Shown: in pieces, positions 53,123-62,959 of the stretch
Layout: every line of letters starts with the position of its first letter
Numbering within the stretch: position 1 is the stretch's first letter
Assembly (NCBI RefSeq): GCF_000425485.1
Contig: NZ_AUDN01000021.1
Span: forward strand, 62,001 to 126,000
From: Flavobacterium tegetincola DSM 22377
Lineage (GTDB): Bacteria > Bacteroidota > Bacteroidia > Flavobacteriales > Flavobacteriaceae
Direction: 5' to 3'
Length of the DNA: 64,000 nucleotides
The notes under the pieces: model-generated
The model's input: the letters and a program-made list of their open reading frames with translations, nothing else
Told to the model about the DNA's origin: nothing
Databases searched by the model: none
Position numbers and translations under genes: made by a program

Positions 53123-53680
53123 TTAATTTATTTTATAAACTTGTTCTGCTAGACCTGTTTTTAATGGAATGGTTACAATTTTTTGTACTGAAGAATTTCT
53201 AGTTCCAATTTCCGATTCAATGATTACTAAAGTTTCTGTCTTTTCATTAATCACCCAATTCACCAATGAAAAGTTGGCACTGGAAAGTTTTACTGTCTCA
53301 AACGTATTTAACTTTATCAAATACAATTGGCGGATTGTATTGCTCATTTTATTATAAGTCTTTTCAGCTTTGGAGTCCGTCTCTACTAAAATGAAATTAG
53401 CGTTTTGATATTTCATACTTGATTTGGTGTCAAATTTTGCAGTCACATTTGAAATATTTAACCCCGACTCAAAAGCTATTTCCTTCGTACTATTTGATTC
53501 TGTGTTGATGAAGACTAATTTGTCTTCGCCAACATTTCCCATTTTGGAAATACTTCTAGAATACGTTACTACCAAATTAGTATGTTCAATTTCTTTTAAT
53601 TGATTGAAGTACACTTCGTCAACTTTTTGAGCATTTACAGAAAAACCGACAAATAGGATGGATAGTAGAATGATTTTCAT
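53123..53680 (-). CDS. Secreted protein of unknown function
   Basis: The 185-residue protein has a signal peptide (ILLSILFVGFSVNAQ) and a mature part rich in beta strands with many Thr, Ser and Asn. I recognise no domain. It lies on the same strand upstream of the sigma factor gene but is separated by about 110 nt. Confidence 0.6.
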   Translation of the reverse strand: MKIILLSILFVGFSVNAQKVDEVYFNQLKEIEHTNLVVTYSRSISKMGNVGEDKLVFINTESNSTKEIAFESGLNISNVTAKFDTKSSMKYQNANFILVETDSKAEKTYNKMSNTIRQLYLIKLNTFETVKLSSANFSLVNWVINEKTETLVIIESEIGTRNSSVQKIVTIPLKTGLAEQVYKIN

Positions 53681-53909
53681 GATGATGATTTTATATAAGT
53701 AAAGACTAAATTACAGAATAAATGGATGCATGACTAAAATACATTTGACAATCTTGCAAATAGCTAATTATGTAGATTTAATAATCGCTTCTTATTAACT
53801 ATTTATCAGCAATTTCAGCAATAAACACAGCTTTAAGCATTGCAGTAGTATTATGTAAGAAATGCAGACGAAGCGGAGTTAACGTGTTTTTTGAATTGAA
53901 ACTAAAAAA
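53681..53909. other. Gene-free AT-rich spacer
   Basis: No gene, RNA fold or repeat recognised between the secreted-protein gene and the polyprenyl synthetase gene end. Confidence 0.4.
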
Positions 53910-54887
53910 TTACTTCTTTCGTTCAATTACATAATTCACCATCAAGATTAATGCTTCTTTATATTCTGAAGTTGGAAATGTATTTAATAAGGCTAAAGCT
54001 TCGGTTTGAAAAGCAATCATTTTATCTTCGGCATACGTTAAACCGTTGTTGTTTTTAACGAAAGCGATGACTTCTTTGACGCGTTTTTTGTCTTTATTGT
54101 GATTTTTAATGGAATTGATGACCCATTTTTTTTCTTGAGACGTACAGTGATTCAAAACGTAAATCAACGGCAAAGTCATTTTTTGTTCCTTAATATCAAT
54201 ACCTGTAGGCTTGCCGATTGCCTCATCCGTGTAGTCAAATAAATCATCTTTAATTTGAAAAGCCATTCCGATGAGTTCGCCAAATTTGCGCATTTTTTCC
54301 ACTTGTTCAAGGTCTTCGCTGACTGATTTTGCCCCAAGAGCACAACAAGCGGCGATAAGTGTGGCTGTTTTTTGTCGGATGATTTCGTAGTAAATATCCT
54401 CGGTAATGTCGAGACGGCGGGCTTTTTCAATTTGTAATAACTCACCTTCACTCATTTCTCTGACGGCAACGGAGATGATTTTTAGTAAATCAAAATCGCC
54501 ATTGTCTATGGAAAGCAAAAGTCCTTTTGAAAGTAAATAATCGCCTACAAGAACGGCAATTTTATTTTTCCAAAGTGCATTGACTGAAAAGAAACCGCGA
54601 CGCCTGTTACTGTCGTCCACCACATCATCATGCACTAAAGTAGCGGTGTGAATTAATTCGATTACAGAAGCACCACGATACGTTCGGTCGTTTACGCTTC
54701 CGCCTGAAATCATTTTGGCCGTTAAGAAAACAAACATCGGACGCATTTGTTTCCCTTTTCGGTTGACAATATAATAGGTAATTCGGTTGAGCAAGGCCAC
54801 TTTTGAAGTCATGGATTCGTGGAACTTTGTTTCAAAAAGTTCCATTTCCTCTAAAATGGGCTGTTTAATTTGCTCGGTGATTTTCAT
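53910..54887 (-). CDS. Polyprenyl synthetase
   Basis: This trans-isoprenyl diphosphate synthase has the first Asp-rich motif HDDVVDDSNRRRG (Asp87, 88, 91, 92) and the second MAFQIKDDLFDYT, plus RKGKQMRPMFVFL. The 325-residue length and wide pocket suggest a long product such as the octaprenyl chain of menaquinone; chain length cannot be read reliably from this sequence. I chose the ATG at 54887; an in-frame TTG three codons upstream is part of the -7 box. Confidence 0.93.
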   Translation of the reverse strand: MKITEQIKQPILEEMELFETKFHESMTSKVALLNRITYYIVNRKGKQMRPMFVFLTAKMISGGSVNDRTYRGASVIELIHTATLVHDDVVDDSNRRRGFFSVNALWKNKIAVLVGDYLLSKGLLLSIDNGDFDLLKIISVAVREMSEGELLQIEKARRLDITEDIYYEIIRQKTATLIAACCALGAKSVSEDLEQVEKMRKFGELIGMAFQIKDDLFDYTDEAIGKPTGIDIKEQKMTLPLIYVLNHCTSQEKKWVINSIKNHNKDKKRVKEVIAFVKNNNGLTYAEDKMIAFQTEALALLNTFPTSEYKEALILMVNYVIERKK

Positions 54888-54893
54888 TGCTTG

Positions 54894-54901
54894 CAAATTT
54901 A
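54894..54901 (-). promoter_or_regulatory. -7 element of the polyprenyl synthetase gene
   Basis: On the minus strand it reads TAAATTTG, matching TAnnTTTG, and ends 6 nt before the ATG. The transcript would begin close to the start codon. Confidence 0.55.
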
Positions 54902-55034
54902 CGCAATTATGTGGAAATAGTGGTCATAAAATCCCAAGTTGATTTATGGATCGTAGCGTTTAAAGTACGACACCATTCAATAAAGTTTTGTAGCTTCAGG
55001 CCGGAAGTTAAAAGAGGGCCAAAAGCGGTTGTGC
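54902..55034. other. Gene-free spacer upstream of repeat copy 4
   Basis: First part of a gap of about 310 nt. It contains GTAGCTTCAGGCCGGAAG and AAGAGGGCCAAAAGCGG, GC-rich patches that look like the edge of the structured repeat that follows. Confidence 0.4.
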
Positions 55035-55104
55035 TAGCCCTGACAGGAAGGAAAATCCTCCCGATTTTTCATCGGGAGATTTGGGAGGATGGCAGGAATA
55101 CGGT
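55035..55104 (+). repeat. Structured intergenic repeat (copy 4) with alternative hairpins
   Basis: Begins TAGCCCTGACAGGAAGG and ends GGCAGGAATACGG, as in copies 1, 3 and 5. CTCCCGAT (55058-55065) can pair with ATCGGGAG (55071-55078). ATCCTCCC (55055-55062) can instead pair with GGGAGGAT (55083-55090). The two 8-bp helices exclude each other. Confidence 0.65.
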
Positions 55105-55200
55105 TTCTGAAATTGCCAAAGCGATGTGCTCCGAAAATTATAAGTTATGATCTATAAAATTTATATTTCATGATGAAGAAAGCTTTCCAAGAACTATCAA

Positions 55201-56181
55201 ATGAAAATTAAATTTCAGAACCGGGTTCACCTTGCTTTTCAGTATATTCGTCATTCTAAAAAACAAATAGCTATGAGTGCGTCAGGTATTGAAATTAAAA
55301 AAGAGCGATGGCTATTTACAGTATTCCTAGTACTTTTTATAGCAGGGATTTTCGGGTTTTTTATCTTTGACACTTCAGAATTGAGTGCTAATTCCCGTTC
55401 CAAAGAATCCATTCCGCTCGAACTTTTATTGGTTACTGGGATTTTCTTGGCTCCTATTTTTGAAGAATTGGCTTTTCGAGCAGCATTTATAAGAAGTAAA
55501 ATTTACATTATAATTTGCCTGCTATTGATGGCGGGTTTTGTGCTTATGTCTTATGAAAATTATTATGCGGTAGTGGCATTTGTATTCTTTATAATAGTGT
55601 TTGTATTGTATAAAAAAACAAATTCGCCATTCCTTTTCAAACTAGTTTGCATTTCAAACGCCGTTCTTTTTGGTTTGGTTCATTATAAAATAGAGGATTT
55701 TGCGTCTTTTGATCGAGGATTTATCGTTTTATTTCAGATCAGTATAGGCTTTCTTTTAATTTGGGTTACCATTAATTATGGGCTGGTTCGCTCTATGATC
55801 ATTCACGGAACTTACAATGCTATGGCTTTGGGATTTGTGGTTTACGGCTTACAATTTCCCGATACAAGTCCAAAGATTTATGATGATGAAAATATAAAGG
55901 TAGAATGGCAGCATGTTCCTTATTTTGAAAGTTTTTCATCGAATTTTAACATGACTAATGACAGCATAATTACTGAAGGGATTAAACTTCCGGTACTTTA
56001 TCCATCTTTGAACGTCACGGATACGTTGAGGCAACAAAATATGATTATTATTGATCCCTACATTAAGTACAATTTTAGAATCATCCTTAAAGAAAACGCC
56101 GTCAATACAGATATCGATCTTGCTACGGAATCATTCCTATTGAAAGAAAATTTAATTATGCCAAATACTGATGCAAACTAA
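55201..56181 (+). CDS. CPBP family intramembrane metalloprotease
   Basis: The 326-residue polytopic protein has the CPBP/Rce1 motifs: FEELAFR with Glu88, Glu89 and Arg93; FGLVHY with His161; and IHGTYNA with His202. These residues form the intramembrane metal site. About 100 residues after the last motif form a soluble C-terminal extension. Relatives process prenylated proteins or confer bacteriocin immunity; the role here is unknown. Confidence 0.85.
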   Translation: MKIKFQNRVHLAFQYIRHSKKQIAMSASGIEIKKERWLFTVFLVLFIAGIFGFFIFDTSELSANSRSKESIPLELLLVTGIFLAPIFEELAFRAAFIRSKIYIIICLLLMAGFVLMSYENYYAVVAFVFFIIVFVLYKKTNSPFLFKLVCISNAVLFGLVHYKIEDFASFDRGFIVLFQISIGFLLIWVTINYGLVRSMIIHGTYNAMALGFVVYGLQFPDTSPKIYDDENIKVEWQHVPYFESFSSNFNMTNDSIITEGIKLPVLYPSLNVTDTLRQQNMIIIDPYIKYNFRIILKENAVNTDIDLATESFLLKENLIMPNTDAN

Positions 56182-56299
56182 TTTATATCAAAAAGGGAAA
56201 AGACCGATATTGTGAACCCGTTTAATCACGCAAAAAATAACTCTAATTTCATTACCCATAAGTCGGAAGTTCTTTATAAATTAGCCTATATTTAGAGTT

Positions 56300-57046
56300 A
56301 TGATGTTAGTTCGCTATTTGTCGCAAATTGGGAGGTATTTCCTGATGTGGAAAGATATTTTTAGAAAGCCAACCAAGTGGAAGGTAATGAAAGGATTGTT
56401 AATTAAAGAAATTGACGATTTGATCATTGGTTCACTCGGAATTGTTGCCTTTATTTCATTTTTTGTTGGAGGTGTTGTTGCCATTCAGACGGCATTAAAC
56501 CTTACCAACCCTTTGATTCCAAAAACTTTAATAGGTTTCGCCACTCGGCAATCTGTGCTTTTGGAATTTGCACCCACATTTATTTCAATTGTAATGGCGG
56601 GAAAAATGGGTTCTTTTATCACGTCCAGTATTGGAACAATGCGGGTCACTGAACAGATTGACGCGCTCGAAGTCATGGGTGTAAATGCGGTAAATTATCT
56701 AGTTTTTCCTAAACTGATGGCACTTTTATTGTATCCATTTGTAATTGGAATTGCTATGTTTTTAGGAATGTTAGGCGGATGGATGGCCGGTGTTTACGGC
56801 GGTTTTACGAGTAGTGAGAATTTTATTGCTGGTTTGCAGAACGAATTTGTACCGTTTCACATTGCTTATGCCTTCATAAAAACCTTTTTGTTTGCTTTAC
56901 TTTTAGCTACTATTCCTTCCTTTCATGGATTTTATATGAAGGGTGGCGCGCTTGAAGTGGGCAAAGCAAGTACCGTAGCTTTTGTGTGGACTTCGGTTAC
57001 CATCATTTTAGTAAATTATATCATCACGCAATTACTTTTGACCTAA
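56300..57046 (+). CDS. mlaE: MlaE/YrbE-family ABC transporter permease
   Basis: This permease belongs to the Mla-type phospholipid transport system between inner and outer membranes. The 248 residues show about five membrane segments and the family blocks FISFFVGGVVAIQTALNL, FAPTFISIVMAGKMGSFITSSIGTMRVTEQIDALEVMGVN and LLATIPSFHGFYMKGGALEVGKASTVAFVWTS. Its stop overlaps the ATPase start (TAATG). The MlaD-type substrate protein is not in the window. Confidence 0.92.
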   Translation: MMLVRYLSQIGRYFLMWKDIFRKPTKWKVMKGLLIKEIDDLIIGSLGIVAFISFFVGGVVAIQTALNLTNPLIPKTLIGFATRQSVLLEFAPTFISIVMAGKMGSFITSSIGTMRVTEQIDALEVMGVNAVNYLVFPKLMALLLYPFVIGIAMFLGMLGGWMAGVYGGFTSSENFIAGLQNEFVPFHIAYAFIKTFLFALLLATIPSFHGFYMKGGALEVGKASTVAFVWTSVTIILVNYIITQLLLT

Positions 57047-57813
57047 TGATAGAAATAAAAAACATAGAGAAATCCTTTGGTGAAAATAAGGTACTGAAAG
57101 GTATTTCGTCTGTCTTTGAAACGGGAAAAACCAACTTGATCATTGGTCAAAGTGGTTCTGGGAAAACGGTTTTATTAAAAACACTTTTAGGTATTCACAC
57201 GCCAGACGCTGGAACAATTGAATTTGACGGCCGAAATTACACTACTTTTTCACGTGATGAGAAAAGTGCTTTGCGTACCGAAATAGGAATGGTTTTTCAA
57301 GGCAGTGCCTTGTTTGATTCCATGACTGTAGCCCAAAATGTGGCTTTTCCATTGAAAATGTTTACCAACAACAGCCGATCCGAAATCAATGACCGTGTAG
57401 ATTTTGTACTAAAAAGGGTCAACTTAATTGATGCGCATCATAAATTGCCTTCTGAAATTTCCGGTGGAATGCAGAAACGGGTGGCCATTGCAAGAGCAAT
57501 TGTTAACAAGCCGCAATATTTGTTTTGCGACGAACCCAATTCAGGGCTGGATCCAAATACTTCTACGCTTATAGACAATTTGATTAAGGAAATTACCGAG
57601 GAATACAACATTACAACGGTAATTAATACGCACGACATGAACTCCGTTATGGAAATTGGCGATAACATTTTGTTCCTAAAAAACGGTGTAAAAGCGTGGC
57701 AAGGCAATAAAGATGAAATGTTTACTACCGAAAATGAAGCTGTTGTGGAATTTGTGTATTCTTCCAATTTGTTTAAGAAAGTACGTGAAGCTTATTTAAA
57801 GGATTTAAAATAA
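57046..57813 (+). CDS. mlaF: Mla-type ABC transporter ATP-binding protein
   Basis: This ATPase pairs with the permease upstream. The 255 residues start MIEIKNIEKSFGENKVLKG; Walker A is GQSGSGKT (34-41), the signature is SEISGGMQKRVAIARAI and Walker B is YLFCDEPNSGLD, followed by the H-loop in VINTHDMNSV. I chose the ATG at 57046, giving TAATG overlap with the permease stop; the open frame upstream is within the permease gene. Confidence 0.94.
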   Translation: MIEIKNIEKSFGENKVLKGISSVFETGKTNLIIGQSGSGKTVLLKTLLGIHTPDAGTIEFDGRNYTTFSRDEKSALRTEIGMVFQGSALFDSMTVAQNVAFPLKMFTNNSRSEINDRVDFVLKRVNLIDAHHKLPSEISGGMQKRVAIARAIVNKPQYLFCDEPNSGLDPNTSTLIDNLIKEITEEYNITTVINTHDMNSVMEIGDNILFLKNGVKAWQGNKDEMFTTENEAVVEFVYSSNLFKKVREAYLKDLK

Positions 57814-57815
57814 GA

Positions 57816-60800
57816 TCACGATCGAATTACAAAAACCCAACCTACGAGCTCTTCCCCCGAAGCGGTTTCGATATAGTAATAATAAGTTGCAGCAGGCAAG
57901 TTTCGGTCTTTAAAATCTTGACCGTGCCACTGATTGGTGTAATTCTCTTTTTCGTAGACGATCCTACCATAGCGGGAATACACAATTAATTTTTTTACAT
58001 TAAACCCTGACAAATCAAAACTGTCATTATCCCCATCTCCATTTGGCGAGATTCCCTTGGGGATTTTACATACTGTACCTTTAACTTCTTGAGACACGGT
58101 GATGAAACAACCTTCTATATCGGTTATAATTACGGTATATATTCCAGATTGCCTTCCTAAAATAGAGATTGGATTTGTGCTTCCCAAATTACCTGTTGGG
58201 CTGCTCCAAGAATAATTAAAATCTTCAGAATTAAGTGTTGTATCTGCTGGTTGAGCAAAAAGTTCATAGTCAGAATTATCGCTGACACACGATGCACTGA
58301 TTATGAAATCAGGAAAACTCGTTAACTCTACATTGAAGGAAACAGGTTCCGATTCGCAACTGCCTAATTTTATTCTTAAATAATACGTTCCGGCGTTTAC
58401 AGTAGTTGCATTTTCAATTACTGTATTTTGATCTGTCGAGGTAAATCCATTTGGTCCTTGCCAGAAATAGGCTGCATCGGGAATCAGTGCAGTGGTCAAC
58501 TCAATTGTTTCTCCATTGCAAATTAAAGAATTCACTACAATTGAAATATCTTCTGGAATAGCGGTAATTGTGATTTGTAGCAACACCGAAACCTCAGCAT
58601 TACACAGTCCGCTAACGCTGTATTTAAACGTATAAATTCCAGATGCCACTGATGCAGCATTCCATATTGAATCTGTCAACAATCCCGTATTTGATAAGTC
58701 GGTCCAAGTTCCCTCTAAGTTTGGATCTCCTTCTAGCAATTCGAATAAATCAATTGATTCCTGATTTCCGCAAAATTGCGTAATCGTATTTTCACCTGCA
58801 TTTAAAAGATAATCAGCATTGTCAATAAGATAATCCATTTGTACATCAATACATGAATTTGTAGCACCTGCATAATATACCCTAACATGATACATTCCTG
58901 AATCCGTTGTAGGATTGAAATTCGGTACATTTAAAACATTTGTTGTACTCAAAATATTTGTAGAGTCCGTTCCTTTCCACCATTGATAATTTAAATAAGG
59001 CAAATTAGTTACCGACAAACTTGCATTTTGTTGGGGACATGCGTTTTCTACCGAGATAGGAAAGATTTGATTCCCTCCTACTTCAAAATCGCCAATTAAA
59101 ATGTTATTGCATCCATCTTGCACTTGAAAAGTATAAGTTCCGACGGCAAGGCTTGTAAAAAGGGGATTTGTAACATTGTCTATAAAGAACGGTAATCCAT
59201 TTTTGGCAATGATTTTGTATGTTAAGTCGTTTATTCCTTCTGCATCTACAAAAACATCAAGACCGTTCGCATCACAAGAAAAACTGTAAACTGAATTAAT
59301 TTTAGGAACAGAATAAAAATTAAATTCACCAATGGGCAACACACAATTTACAGACGGCCCTCCATTTCCATAAATGAAATTCTTACCGATAATTCTAAAA
59401 CTTCCCGAACTCGCAATATTAAATTGTGTAGCATTATTTGCCAAAATTAGCGTACCATCGATCAAGCCCGTGATGGGATGACCCCAATAATTTCCGATAG
59501 CAAAATATTTTTGCAAGTGATACGTCATGGCTACAAACGGAGTGGTCAGGTGATTTAAAAATAAATCAAATGAACCGCAATTTTCAATAACGTTGACTGT
59601 TTTAACTTCCTGATAACTTTCAATTGTTGCACTTAAATTATATGTTGTACCACATTCATTTACCACAGAAAAACTGTAAAAACCTGCTGGTAAATTACTC
59701 ATATTTAAAGCAAGCGGGCTGCCAAATAATAAGTCAGACACATCCATTGGTAAGGAAAACCCAGCAGCTGTAGGTGCTTGAAGTAGTTCTGCTGAAGCAA
59801 TATTCACGGAGCTCAAGATTTTTAGAGATCCCATTCCGTTTTCACAACCTAGTCGGACGGCGACAAAAGGAGCACTAACTGTTGCTGCATCAACTGTAAA
59901 AGTTAGCGTACTGACCACACCACATAAGCTTGTTACTTGCAATTCATATTGACCCGGCAGATAATTGGTCAGCGGATATTCATTATTGCCAGACGTAGCC
60001 ACATTAAACGGCAACGCATTTGGAAAAGTGGCTGGAGCTGCAATAACAACCACTGCTGCGGCATTTTGGACCTTATAATTATTGATACCACAACCGTTTG
60101 CAATGGTGAATAAATTGGGCACCGATACAGGAACTGAAAGCATACCCGACCCGTTGAACGTATTGCTGCAACCGTCTAAAATGGTCAAACTATACGATAC
60201 CGTTTCACCAATAGTGATTGGAATAGTTTGATTTATTGCAATAAAATTATCGTTACCACTACTTAAAGTTTGAGAAATCACTTCCGTCTGGCCATTGGGA
60301 AGTGTTATGGTATAATTTATAGTAAGCGGATAAAAGATAACGCCAGTTCCAGCTGTAAGCGTTTGATTGATTATAGCGTGTTCACAATCCACTACTGTAA
60401 CTGTATTGATTGGTGAAATAGAGATTGAACTTGGAGATTCGAACAATGTATAAGTTTGCACTACACCATTTCCGCAGGTATCAAACACGCGTATCAAATA
60501 TACACCCGCTGACAATTCTGTAAAAACATTTGAAATTTGCAGCGGTTTTACTATTGGACCCGCAATGATTTCATAATTAATAGCTTGACCTTGTGTAACA
60601 ATAACGCTGATGGTCCCATTGTTAATGCACACCGCATTTTCACCTTCCAATTGATATTCCAAAGGAACGACTTGATCAAGAATTGTAACAGTTTGCTGTT
60701 GAGAATTGCTTTGACCAGAAAAATTTTGAGTAGCAACAACCAAATACGTCCCCGAATTTAATCCTGAATATCCACCTTGTGTAGTAACATTTATAGGGTT

Positions 60801-61019
60801 TACGACATTGGGTAAAAGATAAATGGAATACGTTATTGCGGCACCAAGCGTTGTATTTTGCACCGAAAAAGTCAACGAACCATTCGATTCGCAGGTTTCA
60901 TTGGTTTTTGAAACGGAAAGTGAAAAGTCGCTTAATTTTGCTTGAGCAAGCAAACTAAAGAGCAGAAAAAATAAAAAAAAGCATTTACTTGAAACTTTTG
61001 ATTGTGTAGTTTTCTGCAT
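57816..61019 (-). CDS. Large secreted protein with gliding-motility-associated (CHU_C) C-terminal domain
   Basis: The 1067-residue protein has a signal peptide (CFFLFFLLFSLLAQA), then many beta-rich repeats of roughly 90-100 residues (strands such as LPAGFYSFSVVNECG, LSAGVYLIRVFDTCG and LNSGTYLVVATQNFSG). The last 85 residues (IPKGISPNGDGDNDSFDLSG onward, with LIVYSRYGRIVYE and NLPAATYYYYIE) are the TIGR04131-type sorting domain for the type IX secretion system. It is therefore probably exported across the outer membrane and surface bound. It converges on the Mla genes. Confidence 0.9.
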   Translation of the reverse strand: MQKTTQSKVSSKCFFLFFLLFSLLAQAKLSDFSLSVSKTNETCESNGSLTFSVQNTTLGAAITYSIYLLPNVVNPINVTTQGGYSGLNSGTYLVVATQNFSGQSNSQQQTVTILDQVVPLEYQLEGENAVCINNGTISVIVTQGQAINYEIIAGPIVKPLQISNVFTELSAGVYLIRVFDTCGNGVVQTYTLFESPSSISISPINTVTVVDCEHAIINQTLTAGTGVIFYPLTINYTITLPNGQTEVISQTLSSGNDNFIAINQTIPITIGETVSYSLTILDGCSNTFNGSGMLSVPVSVPNLFTIANGCGINNYKVQNAAAVVVIAAPATFPNALPFNVATSGNNEYPLTNYLPGQYELQVTSLCGVVSTLTFTVDAATVSAPFVAVRLGCENGMGSLKILSSVNIASAELLQAPTAAGFSLPMDVSDLLFGSPLALNMSNLPAGFYSFSVVNECGTTYNLSATIESYQEVKTVNVIENCGSFDLFLNHLTTPFVAMTYHLQKYFAIGNYWGHPITGLIDGTLILANNATQFNIASSGSFRIIGKNFIYGNGGPSVNCVLPIGEFNFYSVPKINSVYSFSCDANGLDVFVDAEGINDLTYKIIAKNGLPFFIDNVTNPLFTSLAVGTYTFQVQDGCNNILIGDFEVGGNQIFPISVENACPQQNASLSVTNLPYLNYQWWKGTDSTNILSTTNVLNVPNFNPTTDSGMYHVRVYYAGATNSCIDVQMDYLIDNADYLLNAGENTITQFCGNQESIDLFELLEGDPNLEGTWTDLSNTGLLTDSIWNAASVASGIYTFKYSVSGLCNAEVSVLLQITITAIPEDISIVVNSLICNGETIELTTALIPDAAYFWQGPNGFTSTDQNTVIENATTVNAGTYYLRIKLGSCESEPVSFNVELTSFPDFIISASCVSDNSDYELFAQPADTTLNSEDFNYSWSSPTGNLGSTNPISILGRQSGIYTVIITDIEGCFITVSQEVKGTVCKIPKGISPNGDGDNDSFDLSGFNVKKLIVYSRYGRIVYEKENYTNQWHGQDFKDRNLPAATYYYYIETASGEELVGWVFVIRS

Positions 61020-61052
61020 ATTCGTTTGTTTACGTTACATCTGTAGGCAGTG

Positions 61053-62123
61053 CTAACTTACATCATTTACCTGAGTTATCAGTAATTTTATTTCTTGTTC
61101 TTTTGCTTTTGGGTAAATTAGTAAAACGTCGTTGTGATCTACAATGATGTAATCGTGTAATCCGTCTACAATGATCAACTTTCCCGTATCGCTTCTGATG
61201 ATGTTATTGGAAGCGTTTTCTAAAATTACTTTAGAATTTACTACCGCATTTTTTTGAGCGTCTTTAGGTAATTTTTCATGCAATGAACCCCAAGTTCCCA
61301 AATCATTCCAATCAAAACGGGCGGGTAAAACATAAACGTTGTCTGCATCTTCCATCACAGCGTAATCAATGGAAATATTTTCGGCTAGTGCATAATTATT
61401 AGTGATAAATTCATTTTCAAATTCCGTATTATACGTCGGAATTCCTTCTGAAAACAAAGCAAGAAGTTGCGGCTGAAAATTTTCAAATGCCTTCAAAACG
61501 GAGCGGATGCTCCAAATAAAGATTCCTCCGTTCCATAAGAAATTTCCACTTGCTAGAAACTTTTTAGCCGTTTCATAATCTGGTTTTTCGCGAAACTGTT
61601 TTACCTTTTTAACTTGATCGATATCTTCTTTATCAAATTCAATATAACCAAAACCAGTGTTCGGAAATGTAGGTTTAATACCCAACGTCATTAAAGCATC
61701 TTCCTTCTCACAAAAATCAAAAGCGGTTTGTAAATCTTCAATAAATGCCGCTTCGTCTTCAATCCAATGATCGCTTGGTGCCACAACTACAACTGCATCA
61801 GGATTTAATTTCTGAATTTTTAAAGTGGCATATAAAATACAAGGTGCTGTATTTCGCATGGCAGGTTCCAGCAAAATTTGGTTGGAGTTTACCATCGGTA
61901 ATTGTTCCAAAACCAAATCATTATATTTTTCATTGGTCAAAATCAGAATATTTTCAGCAGGAATTAATTGTTCCAACCTTGAAAATGTTTTTTGCAGAAG
62001 CGTAATGCCGCAGCCCAACATATCGTGAAATTGCTTTGGAAATTCAACCGTACTAACCGGCCAAAACCGCGAACCAACGCCACCAGCCATAATTATTGCA
62101 TAATAATTGCTATTCATTTTCAA
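61053..62123 (-). CDS. manC: Mannose-1-phosphate guanylyltransferase
   Basis: It makes GDP-mannose from mannose 1-phosphate and GTP. The 356-residue protein has AIIMAGGVGSRFWPVS (nucleotide loop), FPKQFHDML, VVVAPSDHWI, TGFGYIEFD, FLWNGGIFIWS and FDWNDLGTWGSLHEKLP. It has only the guanylyltransferase domain; the isomerase part found in longer ManC proteins is missing. Relevant to surface polysaccharide or glycoprotein synthesis. Confidence 0.95.
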   Translation of the reverse strand: MKMNSNYYAIIMAGGVGSRFWPVSTVEFPKQFHDMLGCGITLLQKTFSRLEQLIPAENILILTNEKYNDLVLEQLPMVNSNQILLEPAMRNTAPCILYATLKIQKLNPDAVVVVAPSDHWIEDEAAFIEDLQTAFDFCEKEDALMTLGIKPTFPNTGFGYIEFDKEDIDQVKKVKQFREKPDYETAKKFLASGNFLWNGGIFIWSIRSVLKAFENFQPQLLALFSEGIPTYNTEFENEFITNNYALAENISIDYAVMEDADNVYVLPARFDWNDLGTWGSLHEKLPKDAQKNAVVNSKVILENASNNIIRSDTGKLIIVDGLHDYIIVDHNDVLLIYPKAKEQEIKLLITQVNDVS

Positions 62124-62138
62124 ATTTTAAAATTAAAA

Positions 62139-62152
62139 TCCTTGATCAAGGA
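62139..62152. promoter_or_regulatory. 14-bp perfect palindrome in the manC leader
   Basis: TCCTTGATCAAGGA lies between the -7 box and the manC start, likely within the transcribed leader. It may be an operator; no regulator is known. Confidence 0.4.
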
Positions 62153-62171
62153 CGCTGTATTTCTAACTAAG

Positions 62172-62179
62172 CAAATATA
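62172..62179 (-). promoter_or_regulatory. -7 element of manC
   Basis: On the minus strand it reads TATATTTG, matching TAnnTTTG, 48 nt before the ATG. Confidence 0.45.
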
Positions 62180-62207
62180 AGTATTCTTACTCAAATTTGT
62201 CTCGTAT

Positions 62208-62810
62208 TTACGAGGGTTTCAGCAACTCCACCTCTGCATTAGGGTTGAATAAAAAAACCCTTCCTGAACTTACTTCCGTACATTCATATCGCTTGACGCG
62301 CACAATCCCTTTTTTAAAAACTTTTCCATTGTGAATCCTAAAAATACTCCCCACGGGAAGACTAAAAACAAAATGATTGTCGTTTGGTTTATCAAAATAT
62401 TTCAATGCCAAAGCTAATTTTGCATCGGTATCACTACTTGCTGTTGGATTTTTAAAATGTCGTGCCAAAAGTGGCAACAATTGTTTTGGAAAAATCTCCG
62501 GTCGAATAAAAGGGATCATTAATCGCTGAAAACTGTATTTCCACTCCTGACCGTGGGGTTTGATACCGCGTCCAAAATTTTCAAAAGCCACCAAATGTGC
62601 AATTTCATGAACTAGCGTAATCAGAAATTTGTATTGATTCAGATTGGAATTGACTGTGATTTCATGATTGCCCGAAGGTCCACGGCGGTAATCACCATGT
62701 CGAGTTACACGTTCGTGTACAATTTTTAAGTGCACTTGATTGGACACAATCAACTCAAAAATTGGCTTTACGGAATGCTCAGGAATATATTTTGATAGGG
62801 TTTCATTCAT
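62208..62810 (-). CDS. SprT-like domain protein
   Basis: The 200-residue protein has the SprT zinc-metallopeptidase motif HEIAHLVAFE with the nearby GRGIKPHGQEWKYSFQRLM, which supplies a third ligand. The C-terminal part is beta-rich. SprT-like proteins include proteases acting on DNA-protein crosslinks; bacterial members are not well studied. No signal peptide. Confidence 0.83.
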   Translation of the reverse strand: MNETLSKYIPEHSVKPIFELIVSNQVHLKIVHERVTRHGDYRRGPSGNHEITVNSNLNQYKFLITLVHEIAHLVAFENFGRGIKPHGQEWKYSFQRLMIPFIRPEIFPKQLLPLLARHFKNPTASSDTDAKLALALKYFDKPNDNHFVFSLPVGSIFRIHNGKVFKKGIVRVKRYECTEVSSGRVFLFNPNAEVELLKPS

Positions 62811-62959
62811 TTTTGATTCTCGAAAATCTCTTTAGTACATTTCAAAACGTTCTCCATGTTCACGGTTTGAAAATACTACGTTAGACTTAAAATAATGTAA
62901 AACTATTCATGGTTTTCAATTATCCGATGCGTTCGAGCAATTGAAAATCTCATTTCAAA

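Noticed and set aside
54887..55150. 87-codon plus-strand frame beginning at 54887
   Set aside because: It lies over the polyprenyl synthetase promoter and the structured repeat copy 4, with no protein-like pattern.
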